From Fulvimarina uroteuthidis (GTDB lineage: Bacteria; Pseudomonadota; Alphaproteobacteria; Rhizobiales; Rhizobiaceae): a DNA stretch of 64,000 nt. Under the pieces are notes generated by a model. It was not told the DNA's origin. It saw only the letters and a program-made list of their open reading frames with translations, and ran no database searches. Below are positions 58,602 through 64,000 of the stretch, piece after piece (position 1 is the first letter of the stretch; every line of letters starts with the position of its first letter). Position numbers and translations under genes: made by a program. The stretch is taken from the NCBI RefSeq assembly GCF_034321785.1, contig NZ_JAXLPB010000002.1, positions 310,001-374,000 on the forward strand, given 5' to 3'.

Positions 58602-60330
58602 ACCGCCAGCCCCGAAGATCGAAACGAAGAAGCGGTTTTCGCTCGTCTGGCTGATGCCGGTTCTTGCCGTCGCCGTCGCCGCCTGGGTGGTCTGGAGTTC
58701 CTATTCCGACCAGGGCCCGCTCATCACCGTCACCTTTCCCACCGCCTCGGGCATCAGCGCGGGCTCGACGGAAGTGCGCATCCGCGACCTGCGGGTCGGC
58801 CTCGTCGAGGATGTCGGCTTTTCCGACCGGATGGCGAACGTCGAGGCGCGCATCCGGATCGACAAGGATCTGGCGCGCTATGTCGACGAGGGGGCCGAGT
58901 TCTGGCTCGTCGAGCCGCAGGTCACCGCGCGCGGCGTCACCGGCATCGGCACCCTCCTGTCGGGCGTCTACATCGCGGCGAACTGGGACGGCGAGGAAGG
59001 CCCGCCGCAGGACGAATTCACCGCGCTCCAGACCCCGCCGCTCGTCTCGTTCGGCGAGGAAGGCACCCGTCTCATCCTGCGGACGAAGGCCGGCGGGCAG
59101 CTCGCCGCCGGGGCGCCGATTCTCGCCAGCGGCATCGAGGTCGGGCGCATCGGCCAGCCGGTCCTCGCCACGGCCGGATCGACCGTGACGATGGAAGCCT
59201 TCGTCTCCCGGCCCTACGACCGACGCCTCACCACCAATACGCGGTTCTGGGACGCCTCCGGGCTCTCGGTCAATGTCGGCGCGCAAGGCCTGGCGCTGAA
59301 GGTCAACAGCCTTGCGGCCCTGATCGAGGGCGGCGTCAATCTGGGTACGCCCGTCACCGGCGGCGATCCGGTCGCCGACGGCCATGTCTACGAGGTGTTC
59401 TCCACCGAGGAGGCCGCGCGCGCCGACGCCTTCGAGGCCGGCAGCGCCCCCGACATCCTGGTCTCGGCCATGCTCGACGGCGATGTGAGCGGGCTCGGCC
59501 TCGGCACCAGCGTACGCTTTCGCGGGGTCAAGGTCGGCGAGGTCGAGAACGTCGTCGGCGTCGCGCCGGACGGCGAAGGCGACGGGCCGGTGCGTCTTCG
59601 GGTGGACATGAGCATCGCGCCGACACGCATCGGCCTGCCGGCCGCGACGACGCCCACGACGCTTCGCGAGGCGCTGGATCGGCGCGTGGCGAACGGACTT
59701 CGCGTCCGCGTCGCGTCCGAAGGCCTGTTCGGGCAGACGGTGGTCCTGGAACTGGCGACGCTTCCCGACGCGCCGGAGGCCGAAATCGCCGCGGACGACG
59801 GCGGGCGCCTCCTCATCCCCACCGTCGCCCCCGCCGTTTCGGACGGCAAGGGCGGCGTCGACAGTCTCGTTGCCCGTGTCTCCAACCTTCCGATTGAAGC
59901 CCTCATGACGGCGGCGACCGACGCCCTGTCCGGCGTCTCGCGGCTGACCGGACAGGCGGAGAGCGTCCTGGCCGCCGACGGCGTCGAGCGCATTCCCGCC
60001 ACCCTCGACGAGACCCTCGCCGAGGTCCGCTCGCTGGTCGCCGACATTCGCGGCGGCGGCGCGATCGAAAACCTCAACAAGACGCTGAGTTCGGCGGACA
60101 CCACGCTCCAGTCCGTGAGCGAGGCCGCGCAATCCCTGCCCGCGCTCGCCGCCCGCCTCAACGCGGCGGCCGACGGGCTCCAGTCCGTCGTTGCCGGCTA
60201 TACGCCGGAATCGCGCATCTATACGGAGCTTCGCGCCGTCCTCAACGAGGTGTCATCGACAGCGGAAGCCTATCGTTCGCTCGCGCGAACCATCGAACGC
60301 AATCCCAATTCCATCATTACGGGACGCTGA
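58588..60330 (+). CDS. pqiB: PqiB-family MCE protein
   Basis: 580 residues. One N-terminal membrane anchor (FSLVWLMPVLAVAVAAWVVW, ~17-36), then three MCE domains: ITVTFPTASGISAGSTEVRIRDLRVG (~46), RLILRTKAGGQLAAGAPILASGIEVG (~160) and LVSAMLDGDVSGLGLGTSVRFRGVKVG (~290). A long helical C-terminus (~420-570) would stack into the periplasmic channel as in E. coli PqiB. It bridges inner and outer membrane for lipid movement with PqiA and PqiC. Confidence 0.93.
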   Translation: MNDIEPPAPKIETKKRFSLVWLMPVLAVAVAAWVVWSSYSDQGPLITVTFPTASGISAGSTEVRIRDLRVGLVEDVGFSDRMANVEARIRIDKDLARYVDEGAEFWLVEPQVTARGVTGIGTLLSGVYIAANWDGEEGPPQDEFTALQTPPLVSFGEEGTRLILRTKAGGQLAAGAPILASGIEVGRIGQPVLATAGSTVTMEAFVSRPYDRRLTTNTRFWDASGLSVNVGAQGLALKVNSLAALIEGGVNLGTPVTGGDPVADGHVYEVFSTEEAARADAFEAGSAPDILVSAMLDGDVSGLGLGTSVRFRGVKVGEVENVVGVAPDGEGDGPVRLRVDMSIAPTRIGLPAATTPTTLREALDRRVANGLRVRVASEGLFGQTVVLELATLPDAPEAEIAADDGGRLLIPTVAPAVSDGKGGVDSLVARVSNLPIEALMTAATDALSGVSRLTGQAESVLAADGVERIPATLDETLAEVRSLVADIRGGGAIENLNKTLSSADTTLQSVSEAAQSLPALAARLNAAADGLQSVVAGYTPESRIYTELRAVLNEVSSTAEAYRSLARTIERNPNSIITGR

Positions 60331-60333
60331 CCC

Positions 60334-60888
60334 ATGCGCCGCATTCCCTTCCTCGTCCCGCTTCTGTTCCTGGCCGGCTGCCTGACGTCCGAGCCGCCCC
60401 GCTTCGCGGTCGAACCGCTTCCGTCGGCGGCGCGGATCGCAACCTCCGCCGAGACGATCTCGATCGCCGACGTGTCCCTGCCGGCCTATGCCAAGGAACA
60501 GCGGATCATCGTCCAGAACCCCTCGGGCGCCCTCGTGCCCCTCGACGACGCCGACTGGGCCGACGAGCAGGAACGGGCGATGACCTACGCGCTGGTCCGC
60601 TACGTCGCCGAGATCTCCGGAGCGCAGGTCGCCGCCGATCCGTGGCCGCTCGGCGGCATTCCGGAAGCGGAGGTGAAGGTGTTCGTCGGGACCATGCTCT
60701 ACGACCGGACCGGCATGCTGACGCTCGCCGGCCAGTTCAGCGTCCGCCGCGACGTGCAGGAAAGCCGGAGCCGGATCGTGCCGTTCGATATCCGCATCCC
60801 GGCCGGGTCCAGCACGCCCGACGGCATCGCGCAGGTGCACGGAGCGGCATGGCGCGCGCTCGCCGTGCTGATCGCGCAGGCGGTCTGA
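60334..60888 (+). CDS. pqiC: PqiC-type lipoprotein (ABC-type transport auxiliary)
   Basis: 184 residues, starting three bases after the pqiB stop. Lipoprotein signal MRRIPFLVPLLFLAGC with the lipobox LAGC (Cys16). The rest shows the auxiliary-component fold: SLPAYAKEQRIIVQNPSGALVPLDDADWADEQERAMTYAL and VKVFVGTMLYDRTGMLTLAGQFSVRR. Asp is absent after Cys16 (Leu-Thr instead), so sorting to the outer membrane is likely. It would anchor the PqiB channel there. Confidence 0.88.
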   Translation: MRRIPFLVPLLFLAGCLTSEPPRFAVEPLPSAARIATSAETISIADVSLPAYAKEQRIIVQNPSGALVPLDDADWADEQERAMTYALVRYVAEISGAQVAADPWPLGGIPEAEVKVFVGTMLYDRTGMLTLAGQFSVRRDVQESRSRIVPFDIRIPAGSSTPDGIAQVHGAAWRALAVLIAQAV

Positions 60889-61139
60889 TCGCGAAAGAAG
60901 CGATGCGGGGCGCTGCGACCGAACTCGGTGCCCGGAAATCTTCGATACCGCGCATCGCAGGGGGGATCTCCGACGTGTCAGCCGGACGCTTCGGTCACAA
61001 ACCATTGACGATGAGGAAGGCCACCATTGCCCGTCGCGATTTTGACGGCCGATATCTAAAATTCGAGGAATATATTTGACGGCTCGACGAAGGGATCGGC
61101 GCACAATCTCCCATGTCAACACTAAATGGGAAACGTGTC

Positions 61140-61493
61140 ATGCAAAAAGTCGTGAAGCACCGGGCCGAGCTTGCCGAACAACGGTTCATGCTGGAGCAAC
61201 GCTGCGATTTCGTTACGCGCGTCAAAGCCGATCAGCATGTTGGGTTCTGGGCGGCATCGCGCCTCGATCTCGAGGAAGCTGAAGCCGCGCATTATGCACA
61301 TGCCATCGTCGAGACCAGCATTTCATCGAAGGATGGACGCGGTGGTTTCAAGAAGGTCGTCGCCGATCTCTCGCCTCTCGGCGTTCATATCGAGACGGTC
61401 CGAACGCAGTATGACATCGCCATGGCCGCGCTGAAGCAATCCTCGCCAATCCATCTGACCCGTGGTTCCGAAGAGGTGCGTCTTGCCGGCTGA
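61140..61493 (+). CDS. Divergent DUF1476 (F1-ATPase zeta subunit-like) protein
   Basis: 117 residues from ATG 61140, eight bases after GGGAA; ATG 61113 has no ribosome site. The pattern RAELAEQRFMLEQRCDFVTRVKADQHVGFWAASRLDLEEAEAAHYAHAIVE follows DUF1476 (compare the family's FxxKFAHDEELRFKAEARRNKLLGLWAAEKLGL), and the C-terminal helix VADLSPLGVHIETVRTQYDIAMAAL fits too. DUF1476 is the alphaproteobacterial zeta inhibitor of the F1FO-ATPase. The inhibitory N-terminus here differs much from the usual one, so it may be a paralogue with another job. It stands alone, its bases a little richer in AT than the neighbours. Confidence 0.65.
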   Translation: MQKVVKHRAELAEQRFMLEQRCDFVTRVKADQHVGFWAASRLDLEEAEAAHYAHAIVETSISSKDGRGGFKKVVADLSPLGVHIETVRTQYDIAMAALKQSSPIHLTRGSEEVRLAG

Positions 61494-61519
61494 ACCGGCG
61501 AGCGAACGTCTTGTTCTCC

Positions 61520-61554
61520 GCAAAAACGCCTCCGGCGGCCTCTCATGCCGCCGG
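61520..61554 (-). terminator. Intrinsic terminator of the doe operon
   Basis: On the minus strand CCGGCGGC (61554-61547), a seven-base loop, GCCGCCGG (61539-61532), then AGGCGTTTTTG: an 8-pair GC stem and five T's a few bases on. It lies 50 bases after the doeB stop. Confidence 0.65.
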
Positions 61555-61603
61555 GCTCGTGATCCGAAATCCCTTTGACCGCGTCGCGATGACGGATTTC
61601 ACA

Positions 61604-62611
61604 TCAGTCCATCACCGCAAGGACCGCGATGCAGTCGCCGGCCTTGACGAGGCCGGGAAAGTGGCGCGCGGCCAGGACCCCGTCCATCTTCGCCCAGAAA
61701 TCGAACGGCGCGGTTCCCGTCCGGTCGATCGGCCAGGCCCGCGCGATCGGCTGGCCCTGCTTCACCGCGTCGCCGAGATCGACCAGCGGCTCGATCATGC
61801 CATCGAATTCTGAGAAGGTGAAGCAGCGCTCGTCCGGCATGTCGAGCCACTTCGTCGCCCGCGTCTCGACCTCTCCCTTCAGGATGCCGGCATGGCGCAG
61901 GACGCCCGTCAGCCCGCGCTTGGCGATGCTTACGGTGCGCGCCGTCGTCGAGCCGCCGCCGCCGAGCTCGGTGGTCACGAAGATCTTGCCCATGGCTTCG
62001 GCGGTGGTGTCGTACATGCCGACCGCGTCGATCTCCAGCATCTTCACCGAATAGGGCGCGCCGAAGGCTGCGACGGCGGCGAAACACGCAGCTTCCTGGG
62101 CCTTGTCGGGCAGGATGTGGGCGGCGGCGAACGGCAGGAAGTCGAGGGTGCGCCCGCCCGAATGGAAGTCGAGGACGATATCGGCCATCGGCAGGAGATT
62201 GCGCGTCACATAGTCGGCGATCTTCTCGGTCGGATTGCCGAAGGGCCGGCCGGGAAACGACCGGTTGAGATTGCCCTTGTCGATGGGCGAGGTGCGCGTG
62301 CCGGCCCTGAAGGCCGGATAGTTCAGCGCCGGCACGATGATCACCCGCCCCGAGACCTCCTCTGCGGCAAGGCGCCGGGCGAGATCGAACAGGGCGATCG
62401 GCCCCTCATATTCGTCGCCATGATTGCCGCCGGTGAGAAGCGCCGTCGGCCCCTCGCCGTTCGCGATCACGGTGATCGGCGTCAGGATCGAGCCCCAGGC
62501 GCTGTCGTCCCGGCTGTAGGGCAGGCGCAGAAAGCCGTGCTGGATGCCGTCCCGGTCGTAATCGACGGTGGAGACGACGGCGGAGGGCGGGAGCGGATCG
62601 GTCGGTTCCAT
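61604..62611 (-). CDS. doeB: N-acetyl-diaminobutyrate deacetylase (ectoine degradation)
   Basis: 335 residues of the succinylglutamate desuccinylase/aspartoacylase family. Zinc ligands in GGNHGDEYEGP (His, Glu) and VLDFHSGG (His); the substrate-side motif NLNRSFPG and C-terminal TTELGGGGSTTARTV complete the picture. DoeB removes the acetyl group from N2-acetyl-L-2,4-diaminobutyrate, the product of DoeA, giving diaminobutyrate. It follows doeA by seven bases. Confidence 0.9.
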   Translation of the reverse strand: MEPTDPLPPSAVVSTVDYDRDGIQHGFLRLPYSRDDSAWGSILTPITVIANGEGPTALLTGGNHGDEYEGPIALFDLARRLAAEEVSGRVIIVPALNYPAFRAGTRTSPIDKGNLNRSFPGRPFGNPTEKIADYVTRNLLPMADIVLDFHSGGRTLDFLPFAAAHILPDKAQEAACFAAVAAFGAPYSVKMLEIDAVGMYDTTAEAMGKIFVTTELGGGGSTTARTVSIAKRGLTGVLRHAGILKGEVETRATKWLDMPDERCFTFSEFDGMIEPLVDLGDAVKQGQPIARAWPIDRTGTAPFDFWAKMDGVLAARHFPGLVKAGDCIAVLAVMD

Positions 62612-62618
62612 TCTCGGG

Positions 62619-63797
62619 TCAGTCCTTCACCACGAGCCGGCGCGGCACGTTCGACAGGAGTTCGTAGCCGGTCTCGGTGATCGCGAGGCTCTCGGTGATC
62701 TCGAGGCCCATATCCTCCAGCCACAGCGCCGTCATGAAGTGGAAGGTCATGCCGGGCTTCAGCTCGGTCGTGTCGCCGGGCCGAAGGCTCATGGTGCGCT
62801 CGCCCCAGTCCGGCGGATAGGACAGGCCGATCGGATAGCCCGTGCGGCTGTCCTTGACGATGCCGTGGCGCTTCAGCACCGAAAAATAGGCCTTGGCGAT
62901 ATCCTCGCACGTGTTGCCGGGTCTTGCCGCCTCGAGCCCTGCTTCCATGCCGTCGAGCGTCGCCTTTTCGGCATCGAGGAAGATTTGGGGCGGCTTGCCG
63001 AGGAACACGGTGCGCGAAAGCGGACAATGATAGCGGCGATAGGCGCCGGCGATCTCGAAGAAGGTGCCCTCGCCAAGCTGCATCGGCCTGTCGTCCCATG
63101 TAAGGTGCGGGGCGACCGCGTCGGGGCCGGAGGGCAGCATGGGCACGATCGCCGGATAGTCGCCGCCATGGGCCTCCGTGCCGCGAATGCCGGCATCGTA
63201 GATCTCGGCGACGAGGTCGCATTTGCGCATGCCCGGCTCGATCGTCTCGACGATCCGCGCATGCATGTTGGTCACGATCTGGCCGGCGATCCGCATGTAG
63301 TCGAGTTCGGTGGCGCTCTTCACCGCGCGCTGCCAGTTGACGAGCGCGGTTGCATCGACGAAGCGCGCGTTCGGCAGATGGGTCGTCAACGCGGCGAACG
63401 CGGCGGCGGAGAACCAGTAATTGTCCATCTCCACGCCGATGGTAAGCCCGCCCCAGCCCCGGTCCTCGAGGATGCGCGCCAGATGATCCATCGGATGGCG
63501 CTCGGTGGACTGCACGTAATGGTCGGCATAGCCGAGAATATGATCGTGGGCGAGATAGGCGGTGCGTTTGGCGCCGTTGGCGTCCATCGCCCGGCCGAAC
63601 CAGATCGGCTCGCCGTCCGGCGGCACGATCACGCCCTGGTGGACGTAGAACGACCAGCCGTCATAGCCGGTGAGCCAGGCCATGTTGGAGGGGTCGGACA
63701 CGTAGAGAACGTCGAGACCCTTGTCGGCCATGGCACTCCGGGTCTTCGCCAGGCGCGCGGCATACTCCTCGCGGGAGAAACTGAGATTGGGTTCCAT
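62619..63797 (-). CDS. doeA: Ectoine hydrolase (M24 family)
   Basis: 392 residues. Creatinase/prolidase-like: N-terminal domain with LDVLYVSDPSNMAWLTGYDGWSFYVHQGVIVP, then the pita-bread fold (GGDYPAIVPMLPSG, FFEIAGAYRRYHCPLSRTVFLG, GYPIGLSYPPDWGER, MTFHFMTALW, ITESLAITETGYELLS). Several metal ligands of true M24 peptidases are replaced, as in other DoeA proteins. The enzyme opens the ectoine ring to N-acetyl-diaminobutyrate. AGGAG lies 12 bases before the ATG. The trio eutC-doeA-doeB means ectoine is used as carbon and nitrogen source. Confidence 0.92.
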   Translation of the reverse strand: MEPNLSFSREEYAARLAKTRSAMADKGLDVLYVSDPSNMAWLTGYDGWSFYVHQGVIVPPDGEPIWFGRAMDANGAKRTAYLAHDHILGYADHYVQSTERHPMDHLARILEDRGWGGLTIGVEMDNYWFSAAAFAALTTHLPNARFVDATALVNWQRAVKSATELDYMRIAGQIVTNMHARIVETIEPGMRKCDLVAEIYDAGIRGTEAHGGDYPAIVPMLPSGPDAVAPHLTWDDRPMQLGEGTFFEIAGAYRRYHCPLSRTVFLGKPPQIFLDAEKATLDGMEAGLEAARPGNTCEDIAKAYFSVLKRHGIVKDSRTGYPIGLSYPPDWGERTMSLRPGDTTELKPGMTFHFMTALWLEDMGLEITESLAITETGYELLSNVPRRLVVKD

Positions 63798-63835
63798 GGT
63801 GGGCGGGTCTCCTGAGTGAGGGGCGGAACGTCGAG

Positions 63836-64000
63836 CTAGCTTGTGAAGACGGTGCCGGCGCCGGCGGCCAGAACGCGACGGTGGACGAGCGTCGCGATGG
63901 CGGTGTCCTGAACGCCGGTCCCCGTCAGGTCGCAGATCGTGATCCGGTCGCCCGCCGTTCGTCCGGGCACGGCGCCCGCGACGATCGCGCCGAGCTCGGC
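63836..64000 (-). CDS. eutC: Ectoine utilisation protein EutC, C-terminal fragment at window edge
   Basis: Only the last 54 codons are in the window, ending in TAG at 63838-63836. The fragment AELGAIVAGAVPGRTAGDRI, then TICDLTGTGVQDTAIATLVHRRVLAAG, has the ending of the ornithine cyclodeaminase/mu-crystallin family (D-x-T-G-x-x-x-Q-D-x-A), of which EutC is the member usually placed before doeA. Assignment leans on context. Confidence 0.75.
   Translation of the reverse strand, partial: AELGAIVAGAVPGRTAGDRITICDLTGTGVQDTAIATLVHRRVLAAGAGTVFTS

Noticed and set aside
1..64000. tRNA or rRNA genes, CRISPR arrays, transposases, integrases or attachment sites
   Set aside because: I looked for T-loop-like GTTCGA motifs outside genes, regular direct repeats and known mobile-element proteins, and found none that hold up. 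A tRNAscan or ISfinder search would settle it.

Overview
The window is a GC-rich, densely coded stretch of chromosome-like DNA from an alphaproteobacterium, most likely of the Rhizobiales (Hyphomicrobiales). The evidence is the gene content: an ExoF/ExoP-like exopolysaccharide locus, an assimilatory NasT-NasS/Nrt/NirBD/NasA nitrate cluster, a DUF3618/holin/BrkB envelope-stress operon behind an EcfG-type promoter, and a DoeA-DoeB-EutC ectoine-catabolic operon. I saw no tRNA, rRNA, CRISPR array, insertion sequence or prophage. The species is not identified.

Layout. 1-6504: the N-terminal 640 residues of a CPA1 Na+/H+ antiporter (minus), an HPP-CBS membrane protein, a secreted DUF2380 protein, and a divergent MarR regulator facing a tandem DUF1428 protein plus a two-domain VOC protein, with a perfect palindrome over the shared promoter. 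6745-10478: an EcfG-like promoter, BrkB/YihY, a 24-residue membrane peptide, a nutrient-deprivation-type protein, a holin-X protein and a DUF3618 protein, closed by an intrinsic terminator; a zinc alcohol dehydrogenase follows.

11937-39454 is an exopolysaccharide (EPS) locus. It holds an ExoF-like export protein, a Wzc/ExoP-like copolymerase, a Wzy-like ligase/polymerase, a Wzx-like flippase, a polyprenyl-P sugar transferase, a WecG/TagA transferase, two further glycosyltransferases, two acyltransferase-like proteins and two related beta-helix proteins, one with an RTX tail. Its sugar-nucleotide enzymes predict GDP-mannose (ManC), GDP-L-galactose or GDP-L-gulose (GDP-mannose 3,5-epimerase), UDP-glucuronate (Ugd) and UDP-xylose (UDP-glucuronate decarboxylase). 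A LuxR-type protein with a degenerate receiver and a Crp/Fnr protein lie in the locus. The 9-mer TCGGGATTA occurs in four of its intergenic regions, three times followed by a TTGAT-N4-RTCAA-like palindrome.

40233-43125: an EAL phosphodiesterase and a chemoreceptor. 43366-57103: nitrate assimilation. NasT (ANTAR antiterminator) and NasS (nitrate sensor) precede a leader in which I can draw two A1/G4 hexaloop hairpins overlapping an intrinsic terminator, then NrtA, NrtB and a double-ATPase NrtD-like protein, a BrnT-BrnA toxin-antitoxin pair on the opposite strand, a GAF protein, NirB, NirD and NasA. 57367-60888: a PqiA-PqiA-PqiB-PqiC lipid-transport operon whose first gene lacks an ordinary start codon. 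61140-61493: a divergent DUF1476 (ATPase zeta-like) protein. 61604-64000: ectoine degradation (doeB, doeA, end of eutC), minus strand.
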